Positions 31,293-42,853 of a stretch of DNA of 64,000 nt are shown here, piece after piece. How positions within the stretch are numbered: the stretch's first letter is position 1; every line of letters begins with the position of its first letter. Location: positions 248,001 through 312,000 of the forward strand of contig JABYQU010000028.1 in NCBI GenBank assembly GCA_022264855.1, read 5' to 3'. The DNA is from Lenzites betulinus (lineage: Eukaryota > Basidiomycota > Agaricomycetes > Polyporales > Polyporaceae). The notes beneath the pieces were generated by a model. The model was not told the origin of the DNA and made no database searches. It was given only the letters and a program-made list of their open reading frames with translations. A program made the position numbers and the translations under genes.

Positions 31293-33700
31293 ATGGAAAC
31301 GGTCGACAATGTTCCTGCTACGAGACCGCGTATATGGCAATGTAACTGGTTCTGGTGTCCGAAGATGTTTCGTGAGCGTAGCGAGCTCGCAGAGCATCTA
31401 GAACAAGTTCATTTTAACAACATCGTCGCTGTCAAGACACAATACTGGAACGATTACCTGAGGGCGAGCCAAGGATTAAGTGGGGGATCAGGTACGTGGA
31501 CCTAGGTTTTACTTCGTGTCACTGCGGTGTATGCGGAACAGTGAACGTCCTGGAGGTTCACTACGATGAGCATGCATAACTGCATACATATGTACTGTCT
31601 GTAGACCGCATCCGATCTTTGGACGCCCCCGAACAAGTTAAACGAAACGCTGACGAGATCCTCAGACAGATGGAAGGTGAACGTAACATCTCAGTCAACG
31701 GTTGAAACCAACACCCAAACTACGCAAGACTCCTCGAGCCACAACCTTACACCGCAACTATCCCCCACGTCTGATACCTCGCTCAAGCCCAGAGCACCGA
31801 TCCCGCGTAACCTTCCCCGCCCGCCTGCTGGCTCACAGCAAGCTCAAGCAGCTTCTCAGCCTACTACTACACGTCCTCAAACGTCGCCCAAACGCCCCTT
31901 CGTTGACTCTGAAGGGAGTAGTCCGCATCGTGGTTCTCAACCCGGAGCATCCAGCCAGTCGCCCGCCTCAATAGCGAGCTCGAGTTCGGAGTCGCGCCTA
32001 CTGAAACGAAGACGGACCGCCTCCTTCGCATCATGCGCCGCCCAGTCTTCGCCCATGTCAACTCCGTCTGTGACATCCATGCCACCTTCGCCCGCGCTCT
32101 CGAACATGATCACCGACGCCATCAACGCCTCGGGGCGCATCAACGCTGGTACACACACCCCTAGCCCAGACAAGACGGCTACTGCAAGAGGACTACGACC
32201 CTTCCCACACAGCCCACTCTCGAACGGCACCGACTCGAGTAGAAGTGGAAATGGGGTGGCGCCGATCCCGCGCCGTACGCACCGTGGCGTGTCCCCAACA
32301 CCCAGCGGACCGCGCTCCCTCGCAAATGTTCTGAACAATATCCCAGGTTCTCCGAAGCCAGCTCTCAGAGCCACACCCTCAATCCACGGCCCGGGCCTCA
32401 TGAAAGGCGTAGCGCATATACGCAGCCCCGCCGCCACCTCTGTGGCGTCGGCACAGGCCGTCGAGGATGCGCTCACACAGATGCGCTCGCCAAGCTCACG
32501 GACGTCTCCCGCGCAGTCCCACTCGACGTCGCAGGTATGGTCCACCTCACAGGCCGGCAGCCAGAACAACATCGGGACCAGCGAGAGCCAGACTACCTCG
32601 TCCTCGGCTCCGACACAGCACCCGCCCTCGTCACAGCTGAGTGCAGAGCTAGGCTCGTATCGCGGCTCGCACGCGGTCGAGTCCGACCCGCTCGCGCACT
32701 CGCAGTTCGCGCCGGGCGCACAGTCAAACAAGTCGGCGACCGACTCGTCCCCGTCTCGGCCGGTACAGACCATCGCGCCGATCCCGCGGACCAATCGTTC
32801 CAGGATACCCGCGCAGTCCCAGTCCCAGTCTCAGACTCAATCCCAACGGTCACCTCCACCACCGGCCGCTGTCGCCCCTATCCCGCGCACACTCCGGAGC
32901 CGGTCCAAGACTCCCGCTCCGGCAGCCCCGCTCCCACCGCCGAGCCAGAGAGCGCCGATACCGCGGCGTACGACCCGCAGCCGGGCGTCGTCTCTCGCCC
33001 CTACCCCGAACGCGAGCGCAGGGCCGAACGAAGGCGGCTCGAAGAAGCGTGCGAGCTCGAAACCGCCGTCGGTGGGACCGGAGAGGAGGAGCAGTCGTGC
33101 CCGCTCGAAACCGCCGTCTGTTGGGACTGCGACGGCCGCCGGCGCTGGAAAAGCGACGGCTGGTTTGGGAGGTAAGCCTTGTCTAGTACACCTCAATACA
33201 ATCCTGTGTTTTGACACATCGCTATGTTTTCAGGTCTACCGGCGGTGGAAGAGCAGCCCGACGACGATAGCAACGGGGCTGCTACTGGCCCCAGGACTGT
33301 GCAGAGCCAGAGCGGAGACTCCCTGGCTGCCCCCAGCGAGTCGCACAGCGGCGCCGGGTTCCGCTCGGGGAAGCTGTATGTGCCCCTCCCGCGGCGCACG
33401 CGTGCGCGTTCGCACGGGCAGACGGTTCCCGGATCTTCGCAGCTGCCGAACCAATCTCAAACTCACAGCCAGAGCCCGGTGAAGGAAGAGCCTGGCGATG
33501 GGTTCCCTATGGACGTCGACCACCCTCCACCTCGCTCTCAGCCTGTAACGCAGGCAGTGCAAGCCCGGGGGGACGACGAGGGCGTGGACAGCTCGCAGGG
33601 GTCTGGAGGCGGATACGTGGAGGGGTACGGGTTCGACATGGGATCAATCGTGTTGCAGACGCAGGCGCCATACAAGTGGAGTCAGACTCCGAGTCCGTGA
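31293..33700 (+). CDS. C2H2 zinc-finger protein with long Ser/Pro-rich tail and repeated PIPR motif
   Basis: Proposed exons 31293-31491, 31605-31676, 31729-33171 and 33234-33700 give 726 residues in phase. Residues about 17-40 hold one C2H2 finger (C-x4-C-x12-H-x4-H, starting CNWFWCPKMF). The rest is disordered and Ser/Pro/Thr-rich. A short motif recurs six times: APIPRNLPR, APIPRRTHR, APIPRTNRS, APIPRTLRS, APIPRRTTRS and VPLPRRTRAR. Each is followed by basic residues. The intron 31677-31728 ends in AAG and is the least certain; without it the second exon meets a stop. A regulatory DNA- or protein-binding role is likely but not proven. Confidence 0.65.
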
Positions 33701-34194
33701 GTGTGGGTGAGGATGCATGCGCAGATGCGATTCGGCACGTCGTCCGGAAGTTTGGTGGGTCGTGGACATGCACTTGTAGGTTTTTGTACAAATACGTGTA
33801 TATTTGGATTTATAGCAAGACAGAAGAAAGCGGCGTACAGGACATAGTGGTTTGCGTAAACGACGTGAGCAGGATTTGAGACAAAAGCTAGCACTGAGCG
33901 GGGGACGGATCACGACGGAACGCACAGCGTACAGGATAACACAGAAACGTATGTGAAACAAGATCAGCATGGTGCGGCAACAGAGCAGTTGTACACACCA
34001 GACACAGCGTATCGTACAGCGACGGAAGGACACATTCAACCGAGCACAAACACGGATAGCAGTCGGTCACACTTCAGACAGATATCACAACACATTCACT
34101 AGCTCGAGTAGTCATGAAAGCATGGAGCCGGATCCGCCGACACCGGCAGATCCTATGTTCTTCGATTCGCAATCGCACCCGCGGGTATTGGCAC
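33701..34194. other. Convergent intergenic region
   Basis: This is 3' flank of two convergent genes. The only coding hint is a possible extra 3' exon of the minus-strand gene: a GTGAGT donor at 34199 and an ATAG acceptor near 34150 would append about 26 codons. Confidence 0.4.
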
Positions 34195-36861
34195 TCACCA
34201 TGGGCCCTGGGATATTCCATCCGCCCACCCCCCGCTTTCAGTGCTCGCCACAACGGAGCGCATATCGTCGTCCACGGCCAGCGTCTGCTGGCGCGTGTTC
34301 GCCCCGTGCGCGTCCTCCTCGTCCATCTCGTCCGCCCACATGCGGTGCTTCCCCGGCTCCCCGACGACGCTCGGGGGTCGTCCCCAATTGCCGTCGTCGC
34401 TCGCAGCGACCGAGCGAGCGTCCTCCGCCCCCCAGCCCTGGACGCTGCGCGCGGACACGCTCCAGCTGTCGTGGTTGCGCTGGATAGTCGAGCCGGAGAC
34501 GGACGGTGCGCGACCCCAGTTGCCGAACTCGCGCTGTGCGGCGGGTGGGGTGTTCTGGGCTGGTTTACCGGCGGGCTTGGCCTTGGTTTTGGTCTTGTCC
34601 TTCGCCTTGCCTTTGCCTTTATTCTTGGTCGTGTCCTTATTATCCTTCTCGGCCTTGACGTCCTCTTCCTGGTCCCGGGCCGACACGCTCCAGCTGTCAA
34701 AGTTGCGCTTGACAGATGAGGCAGAGATGGAGGGAGCCTTGCCCCAGACCGCCGACGGACGTGGGGCGGTAGGCGCAGAATTGTGAGTAGAGCTAGATAT
34801 GGCGGGAGGCGAACGGGCCGCGCTGGGGGGTCCGACCCACGGATCTTCGGAAAGGTTTCCCCAGCCGCTTTCGAGGTCATCTTCCGTAGTGCGGTGGGGC
34901 GGGGCGGGGGCGAGCCTCCCGCCTGCTCCCGGGGACGGAGATGGGGAGGCCGGGCTTACAGGCCCAGATGAGCCACGCATCAGGCGTGCGGGCATAGGCC
35001 TCCCTACCCCAGGAGAAGGAGGAGGGGCGCCCGCAGCCAGATGCGCGGGGAGCGGGCGCGCAGGAGCGGGGGGAGCCCCCTTGCGGAGGTGCGGCGGAAG
35101 CTCACGCGTGCGCGCGGGAGGTTTGACGTCTGTTGGCGTTGTGGTGCCGCTTTCGTTGGGCGACGCTGGCTCCGACTCGTCGGCTTTCTCCTTCTTCGCG
35201 TTTTTGTTGCGTTTCCTTTGCGCGGCGGCGCGGTCCTTCTCGCGCTGTTGTCGGATGGCCTCGCGGTCCAGTTCGCGCTTTCGTTTCGCGTAGACGGCGC
35301 AGATGCCCGTCCGACACACGACGTTGTGCTCGGGGCAGAGGAACTTGGTGTTCCTAATGCCCTGTGTGCCGGGAACGACATCGTCATCGGTACCACTGTC
35401 ATCACCGTCATTATTGTCCTCGATATTGGCAGCGGAGGTCTTTTTTGCACTAGGATCGACAGTGCCCGGAGATTTAGCCGCAGCTACGGCACTGGCCCGC
35501 GGTGCAAGAAGGATGTCGAACTGCGCCTCAGGGGCTGTCAGACTTTCTCTAGCTCCGGCCTCAACGTAAGACACATCGGCCTCGTAGTCGTCCACCGACA
35601 GCTTGGCGAAGATACCCTCGATGTTGCTTCCAGCAACCACAGCATCTCCCAAGGGACCAGCACCAAGAGGAGTAAGGGGAGGCCCCTCACTGCTCGGGCT
35701 CGACAGCGTGTCATCCAGTAAATCAACCAATCGTTGCGACGGGGGGTCACCCCACGCACTGCCAGCACCACTCCGCTGTGAGGAGCCTGAGGATGAAGGA
35801 CCTCGCGAAATAACAGGCAGGCCTGGCGGGGTAAGCGGATATGTCGTACGTCCCCCTGAAGAATATGACGCGGGTGAATCGCGCTGAAGAAGCGGTGAGA
35901 ACACACTTACAGGGTGCTGTAGCGGACCTTTGGGAGCCCGAGCTGCTGCTGCTCGACGTGATGCGAGAGGCAGGCGGTGGGTTAGCTGCAGCTACAGCTG
36001 CAGTGACCTTGTTGTTTGTTGTAGTCGCTGGTGCTGGCGCGCTTCCTCGCGTCCACGCGGGCACTGGCTGAGGCGCATTTCTGCGCTCCCTCTGCGCCTG
36101 CCATTCTGGCGTGCCCACTACGCACGATGGTCAATCGTAGCCAATATGTCAGCCATTGCACTAGGACGTACCAACGACACGGGGCTCCGGCGGGGGAGGC
36201 GGGCGACTGTCACTCGGGAGGGGCCGACAGAGAGAGTTGTGGATCACGTTTTGCTCTGCCGGCACATCGCACCAATGTGTCGGGGGATACGGAACAACAA
36301 ACTTGGGGGCACTGAGAGGAACTAAGCATCGCGTCTGATGCATTCATTCTCAACCTTACCCTTTCAATCTGAACCATCTGTCTTGCACGTCTATGCGCTT
36401 CCAACCTGCGCGCATGCCTCGTGAGTGATGAGCTTGAAGTGCTCGCAAGCCGATATGCGTACCGTTCTTCTGCACGACGCGATCGGAACTGAACGTGCAG
36501 TAGAATATCTTCGATATGAAGCGGCCATCGTCCCTGGGATCGACCAAGAATTCCGACCACTTGTGAGCACCGAGAAGACGCTTGAAGTCCGGGAAAGACT
36601 CGTCAATCTCGATTATCACGCTTCCGGGGGACTAGCGCGAAGCCTTCAGTGTCGATTGGAGTATTCACACATGTTGGCACACACCGTAGGCTTGTGGTAA
36701 AATGAGAGCAGGTAGTCCGGGGTTGTACACGCTGCGATCCATTGCGCAAATTCTATCCGATGTTGCATGATCTCCAGGTTTGGATGGGGAGGATACGGAT
36801 TTACGACGGTGAGGTATTTCGCTCCATCGTTTAGCTCGGGGGTCTTAGGTCGCTTCGGCAT
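34195..36861 (-). CDS. Unrecognised family G, copy 1 (conserved head, disordered tail)
   Basis: Exons 36861-36685, 36631-36463, 36405-36360, 36311-36172, 36117-35911 and 35855-34195 give 799 residues. The first 130 residues form a compact domain: MPKRPKTPELND, TVVNPYPPHP, FAQWIAACT, FYHKP, then VIIEIDESFPDFKRLLGAHK. A PYPP motif follows. Later a CPEHNVVCRTGIC segment (C-x2-H-x3-C-x4-C, a possible zinc knuckle) leads into a charged helix AVYAKRKRELDREA. Three repeats of the form WG-x-APS-[IV]-S-x-S and NWGR occur in the acidic/Ser-rich tail. The divergent neighbour at 37909 shares the head, the CxxH motif and the intron phases. I do not recognise the family and assign no function. Confidence 0.75.
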
Positions 36862-37908
36862 GCTGCCAAATGCCGCCGCCTGCGAGATAGCCTGCTGGGC
36901 GATGGGGTATCGTGCAGGATAGCCGAAGGAGTGTGGTGGTGGTATAAACCGACTTTGAAGGACTGCGGTGAGGAAGTTGTATTGACAATAGCCTGAGAAG
37001 ATCAATAAAATCAATGAGCGGGGTCAATTCGGGTTACTGATGAGTTACTGATTAATCAATATCCTTGCACTTGCCGTCAACTCTCATCCGATCCGGTTGC
37101 TCACAGATTGCCTGCGCTCTCATGCTATTATTCTGGTCTTATCTTGAGCTGTTGCATAGCAGTGCGCTACTTGAATGTCTTCAAGCAACTCAGAAAGAAT
37201 CCGAACGTGTTTTCCGCTCTGAGCTTCAAAGCTGCCGGCGCAGAACGACCTGGAGGGTCAAGTGATGCTACAGCACGGCTGAAGTCGTGAGGCAACGTGC
37301 ACCTGCACGCTGCAGCAAGTCATGACGAATTAATGTCGATACAGCATTGGCCCACGCTATCAATCAGCGGTAGTGTCAATGCTGCAGCGTCGGGATGCTG
37401 CAGATCGAGGTAAGAAGCTCAGCAAACATCGTGTGCCGTGCAGAAACACTCACGTTCTCCCCGAACGCAAAGAGTACCCACTGTGGGGAATCGACATCGT
37501 CGTACGGAAGCGTATTTGGCTGAAGCACAAAGCGGTCAAAGCACAAGGCACAGTCGGTACCGAGTGGCTCACCCGCCTTGAGTTACCGAACTCTATTGTC
37601 TCCTATTGAGTGTTACAACAGTTTTCGAGTCCGACGTTTACACCGTCGTGATCTCGGGATTTGCTACAAAGCTGTTTCAAGCGTCGCGGAGTTGACTCCG
37701 CTCGTCAAGGCGCAGCTCCCTCCTTTCGCTTTGACGCAGCTGCCGGTCTTTCTTGACGGGATGCTGTCAATACTATGCGCCTTTGCAGCAACCCAAATAC
37801 AGTGCTTAGTCCCGGTACAACGCAGCGACCGGACGATGCTGCAGGCGTATATGAGGGAGCATCCAGAGTGACATTCCCTCAATCATTCGCCCCTAACACT
37901 CGCTCGCT
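36862..37908. other. Shared divergent promoter of the two family-G genes
   Basis: About 1 kb between the two head-to-head paralogues. It is also the centre of the mirrored gene order. Nothing coding is seen, and no obvious remaining inverted repeat could be found by eye. Confidence 0.5.
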
Positions 37909-39628
37909 ATGCCGAAACGTGCCCAGACGCCCCCTCCCGCGGACGACACCCGCTTCTTTACTGTGGTGAACCCATATCCTGAGCACCCGTATGTTGCCCT
38001 CGAGGACAGCAAGACATTTGCACGCTGGATTGCGTGCATGATTGGCCAGGAGCATCTCCTTGCCTTTCATCACAAGCCTAAGGTATGTGCCCTGTCGAAC
38101 TAACCCGACGAGGAAGTCTGACGTCTCGCACAGTCCCCAAATGTCGTAATCATTGAAACCTCAAGGTTTGGCCCCGACTTCGGACGTCTTATGGGAGAAC
38201 ACCGCTGGTGCATGGTCCTGAAGGATCCTGGGGAGTTTGAAAGAGAGGAAGCATCCTATATATTCCCTTGTGCGCTGACCACCACCCGTGCGATCGAGAA
38301 AACTGGTTAGTTGCATTCAGCTCGCTGCAACACTCTTTCTGACCATCATTTTCAGGATGGATATGTCGCGACATACCCTCCTCGTGGTTCAGGAAGTGGT
38401 CTCCCGCCAGCGACAGGTAGGTAGCTCTATATCATGCGCGAGCGCGGTGCGCTAAATATCCCACAGTCTTATTGTTAGTCCATATCCGCCACCTCGTCAC
38501 TGTGAGCCGCCATCCGAGGACGTTACGCGATACCCTCTTTGTCGTCCTATCCCGCACAAGCCCGAGGCGACGCCTGGCAGCGCATCGTACCGCAACTCTC
38601 TACACGCTGCGTCGTCCGACGATGACCTATCGACACTCCCAAGCTCTCCTGCTTCAGAGCTATCCGACGCACCAACTGCACCTGTGCCATTCATTCCTGC
38701 GATCCACGGGTGCGACGCCCCCAAGGCAAGCGCCATCACCACTGCTTTCAGCACTGCTGCAACCGTACATCGCGACACGCCCCCGGACTCAAGCGATGAC
38801 GACGCCGAAGATATCCGTACAACGGAGGCGGCGTCGCAGGGCCTGTGCAGCGCGCACGGCACGCTCTGCGTGAGCGGCATATGCAAAGAATGCGCAGCAC
38901 GCAAACGCGAGGTCCGGCTCGCCGAGAGGGCCCTCCAGCGCGAGGCGGAGCATGCATGGCGCCGTCGCGGGCGGGGCTCCGGCCATCAGCGCGAGGGCAG
39001 CGTTCCGAGTAGCCGCCCCGTCCCGGATATGCCTCCGCATCTACAGCAGCACAGGACGCCGACATCGGCATCGACCTCCTCTTCGCCAGATGCGAAAGAG
39101 AAAGAGGCCAACCCGCGCTCTCGGCTGCGTGACGACATCCGCGTGGAGATGAAGGCTCGCAAACAGGGCGCGCGGTCTGTGGTGTCGGCTTCTACGCGCG
39201 CGATGCCTGCGCACTTGCTCAAGGGCTCCAGCAAGCCCGTGAAAACCCGGATCTCCCCTGCCCCTACTACGTCTCTGCCAGCAGCGCCCAGCTCCGCGGG
39301 CATGCACGCTTACGATAGTCTCTCAGAATCCGGCAGCGAACCCGCTCAGTCGCCTCTCTCCGACTCTTCAGAGTGCGCGCAGTCTATGTCGTCCCGAACT
39401 AGCGCAGCGTCGGAATCCCAAGCCAGCTCCATATCTGCGCGAGGCGACGCGGGGGTATCCGGCAAGAGTGGCCCGTCGCGTGCTCCCCCTGGGAACCCTT
39501 GGAAGAACACTCAACCAACCCGCCCTACGCCCTTCAAGTGGGCGGATCACGTCGAGAAATCGATCTCCAGCGCGGGAGTGCGGTCCTCTTGGGACGATGA
39601 TTCAAGCGATGAGGAAGAGGTGTTCTGA
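37909..39628 (+). CDS. Unrecognised family G, copy 2
   Basis: Exons 37909-38082, 38134-38305, 38356-38416 and 38467-39628 give 522 residues in phase. The head parallels the divergent gene: MPKRAQTPPPADD, TVVNPYPEHP, FARWIACMIG, FHHKP, NVVIIE, GPDFGRLMGEH, GWICRDIPSSWFRKW and SPYPPP. The motif CSAHGTLCVSGIC (C-x2-H-x3-C-x4-C) is followed by the basic helix ARKREVRLAE. The tail is Ser-rich and shares MPAHLLKGSS with MPARLMRGSS of copy 1. First three intron phases match copy 1; the later introns of copy 1 are absent here. Function unknown; probably a basidiomycete-restricted family. Confidence 0.75.
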
Positions 39629-39728
39629 GCACTCGTATTCCTCGAGTGTCGTACAATAATGGTCCTTAGGCTTCGTCGACTCATGATTGTACTACTATAC
39701 ATGTCATTGAACCGTCAATAGAGATATC

Positions 39729-40089
39729 CTAATTTGCTTCTTCTCCATGGCTCTTCAGCCAACGACGAACGACTTTGGGCATGGGGCACGCCGTCGACTC
39801 GCCACGGGCGTCGGTTTGCTTGTACATCTCCCAGCAACACTTGTACAGTTTGAGGAGCTGGGCATCGCATTTGTCGGGCGCATATGTATTTTTGTTAAGA
39901 CATGCCTGTAGCGTGCAAGCTGTACGCAACAGGTCAGTACGATACTAACATTGGGTGCGCGCCAGGATAGTAGTGTGCACATGCCTTCGGCCTGACATGG
40001 CGGCTCGCCTGTGCCTGTGTTCTGGGAGACGAATTAATGTTGTTAGATTCTAGGTACGTAGTAGTAGTAAAGTACTTCACCTTGGCCAT
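39729..40089 (-). CDS. CMC4: CMC4-like twin CX9C mitochondrial protein
   Basis: Exons 40089-40081 (ATGGCCAAG), 40021-39985 and 39919-39729 give 78 residues. The sequence has GEPPCQAEACTLQACLNKN followed by KCDAQLLKLYKCCWEMY and STACP. The cysteine spacing (paired C-x9-C with extra Cys) is the one of Cmc4, a small protein of the mitochondrial intermembrane space imported and oxidised by the Mia40 pathway. The second intron (39984-39920) starts with GC rather than GT; it is the only choice that keeps the conserved C-Q-A-E-A-C run. The gene lies just downstream of, and convergent to, family G copy 2. Confidence 0.82.
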
Positions 40090-41042
40090 AATCTCGGTTT
40101 GATTTTGCAGTAATAGTGCTGCAGGCAGCTGGCAGCAGTGGTAGAATGCTACAAGGGAGTCCGGCCGACTTTACCGCCATCAGTAGTAAGTACTAGTACT
40201 AGTACTAGTAATTACTATCAGAAACTCCACTTATATCCACTTGGTACCGTCATCGTGGGCGCTTACTGCGTTGACCCTCCTCGGCGAGCAACTTCGGCCT
40301 CCTCGGACCTCCTCTTCCTCCAGGCACTCGGCCTCCTCCTAATTCCAATCCTAAGCACCACTGATATCGATGCTATACGAATGATGGACATCCGGTAGTC
40401 CTCCGGTTCCACTTCGCTCAGTTTCATTACCATAAGCGGCAGGTATATTCAGCTACTAGTAGAGAGCATTCGTCAAGTCCTTCCGGTCCCTGGACAACTT
40501 GAGACAAAGATCGGCGATGTAAGTCAACGTGAAAATATGTCTGGTAGCATGTTGTTTGACTATAGCAACGCCCCGTGGTAAAGCACTTCAAATTGACGGA
40601 TTGATTCGGGTTTCCTGACATAGCGATCGGAAATACCCTCGGGTGTATGGCTCTTGAAGTCAACAGCGCCCACTAGCATAGGTTGAGAACGAGCAAGGCG
40701 CGCCAGCAATGCTCTTTCAGCATCAGCCCAAATCCGAAATCAGCTCATCTGAAATACGCGATATACAAGCCGGGCAGGCTCCGGGCAGCAGCTGAAACAT
40801 CATCACATCAAGTCTCTGGCCACAGGCGCGCCCGGCGTACTGCATGAGGCGGTGAGCATCGTCGGCAACACAAGTATATCCTCTCCTCTGACCCATGTCC
40901 ACTTTTCTTCTCCTCTTGTTCTTTCTGTCACCCACGCCCGACGGGACTCCGTCCTTTTCCCTGTACTTCTCCCCTGTTTCCACATGCGACTGAGTGTTGT
41001 GACGTGAGGGTGGTTATTTGATATTCTTCGGTTCTTGACCTC
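40090..41042. other. Intergenic with a microsatellite
   Basis: It contains a TACTAG microsatellite (40190-40210) and a CTC-rich stretch near 40280-40340. Extra 5' exons of the membrane protein at 41043 could lie here; none could be supported. Confidence 0.35.
40190..40210 (+). repeat. TACTAG microsatellite
   Basis: About three and a half tandem copies of TACTAG. Confidence 0.8.
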
Positions 41043-42326
41043 ATGGTGAGCGCGAACGACTGCGCAGTATGTATAAGAACCGTCAATGCTAATACCGAAT
41101 AGGTATCAACAGGATGGCGGACTGCATGCACCATCATCGTCATTGTCGTCGGGGCGGCCTTGCTCACCTTCGCTGTGTTCATTTGGCACCGCCAAAGGAT
41201 GCTGCGTCGCATCTCCCCACGCTCGGAGATGCAGCAACGGGCCATGGCATCCTACGCATTCGACACCGAAGCACACCGACCCCTCTTACACTCCGAAACG
41301 ATGCCTCCACTTCCTTTCAAGACACATCCCACCTCCCGCCAGAGCGTTCCTGCTGGGGATGTAGACGAGTGGGGCTTCAAGCTGCGGACGCCGGTTGTGC
41401 GCGTTCCCGTTCCCTCGATGTACGTCCCCGAGGCCGATCGGGAAATCAAGGAAGAAAGCGCGCCTCCCACCGATGGTCCTGCGCCCGTTTCGATGCCAGA
41501 GCCAACGGCAGGGTTCAGATTTTTCCCCACACCTACTTTTCTTCAGTTCCCAAAGATTCAGTTCACGCGGAACGACGAGCGTTTGGGCCGCCTTCCTTCA
41601 TTGCGCATCCAGTTCCTCCGGGAGTCGAACCAAATCATCTCCTCCCCCGTCAGCAATCGGTTCCCTGACGTCGACAGGCGTTCGAGTGCGTCCTCCCGCC
41701 CATCCACGCGCAACAGGCCGTTCGCAACCATGGCAGTATCTCCGCTCCCTCCCCTTGTGCCGCTCCCCCCTGCGAAGAATTCGCCCACGTCCACGGTTTC
41801 GAGGAGTGACTCCGTAGCGAGCGTTGGACACCATCTCTTCGCACGCAAGTCTTCTGGTGAGGACGGATCTGACACCATCCTTTCGCGGGGTTCGTCGCAG
41901 CGCGGCCGGGTATCTCCCCTCGCCACACTCCGTCGGGGCAACGGCTCTGCCAATTCGTCCGCGGCTTCGGGAAAAAGCGATGCGAACTCGGGCTCACGCG
42001 TGGACACCGCCTGGGCCCCGGATGTGATGGCGAGCTACTCTCCGTGGAAGGGCGTGGTGCACGCAAGCTGGGTCAGCCCGTCGCAGGTCCCCGCGCAAGG
42101 GGTCCATTCACCGGTCGTTGAGTCGCCCACTGGGCAGCTGCGGGCTATGGAGGCGTGGAGACCGATGCCGACGTTGTTGGAGAGTACGGACAACGTCGCG
42201 ACGATGGCCACCGTGTCCCTCCCACGACCACTGCCTGAACCGCCGGCGGCAAGCACATCTCCCCGCTCACCCTCCGAGCTGTCCGTGCCGAGTCGTCCGC
42301 CACCATCTTCACCACCAGCGCCATGA
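41043..42326 (+). CDS. Single-pass membrane protein with Ser/Pro-rich cytoplasmic tail
   Basis: The long exon 41103-42326 opens directly after a TAG acceptor. It begins VSTGWRTACTIIVIVVGAAL and continues LTFAVFIWHRQRMLRR, a clear transmembrane helix (about residues 9-30) with a basic stop-transfer flank, so the tail should be cytoplasmic. The only in-phase ATG found is a one-codon first exon at 41043-41045 with donor GTGAGC and a 57-nt intron; this gives 408 residues. A longer extracellular part encoded upstream cannot be excluded. The tail is rich in Ser and Pro with no domain recognised. It may be a sensor or wall-associated protein, as inferred from topology alone. Confidence 0.6.
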
Positions 42327-42853
42327 ACGGATCTGGGTTACTATTGGGTTTCGGTTGCTATGTGTATATTCGTTCAGCTTCAATCGGACAATCATGATAC
42401 CTACGGACCTTTTGAGCAGTAGTAGTATGTACACTTTTCCGGGCGAACCTTCGTGGGCCTGCTGCAATAACCCCTGGAGCGCGTATAGAGGTCAGTGCAT
42501 GGCAGATCAAGGCGATGCCTTATGATCTTGGCACTCCGAGTCGTCCTCGCCGAAGGACGCCGTCCTGACTACCCGTGCTGTGGTGTCTCGAATTCGCCTC
42601 CACTATGTGCGCCACGCCAAATCTCGCACACCGTCATCCGTATATGTATTGCTCGTAGCTCTATACCCCTCTGGTCACAGACAGGATGTGAATATTAATT
42701 GAATCCGCACGCTCTCTGGACGGAAAGCTTAATTTTGAATGTGTTTATGGGCGCTCCGAGAAACCCGGACCTGCTATGACGAAGCGGTCAGGCCAGCGCG
42801 CAGTAATTATATTCATCCTCCACTACCACCATCACCACCACCTCCTCCTTCTC
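42327..42853. other. Intergenic
   Basis: No gene seen. The open frame extending upstream from the next gene codes for a His run and is probably leader. Confidence 0.4.

Noticed and set aside
31677..31728. Reading the C2H2 protein's second exon straight through
   Set aside because: The frame carried from the zinc-finger exon meets a stop at once; a 52-nt intron ending AAG keeps the frame instead, although this remains uncertain.
34074..34880. Long frames on both strands across the tail of family G copy 1
   Set aside because: They are shadows of the 1.6-kb exon, which is supported by paralogy, Cys/His motif and splice phases.
42776..42853. An upstream ATG giving the SDR-like protein a His-rich leader
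   Set aside because: The His run reflects a CAC/CAT repeat in probable 5' leader; the next ATG at 42854 begins a normal hydrophobic anchor.
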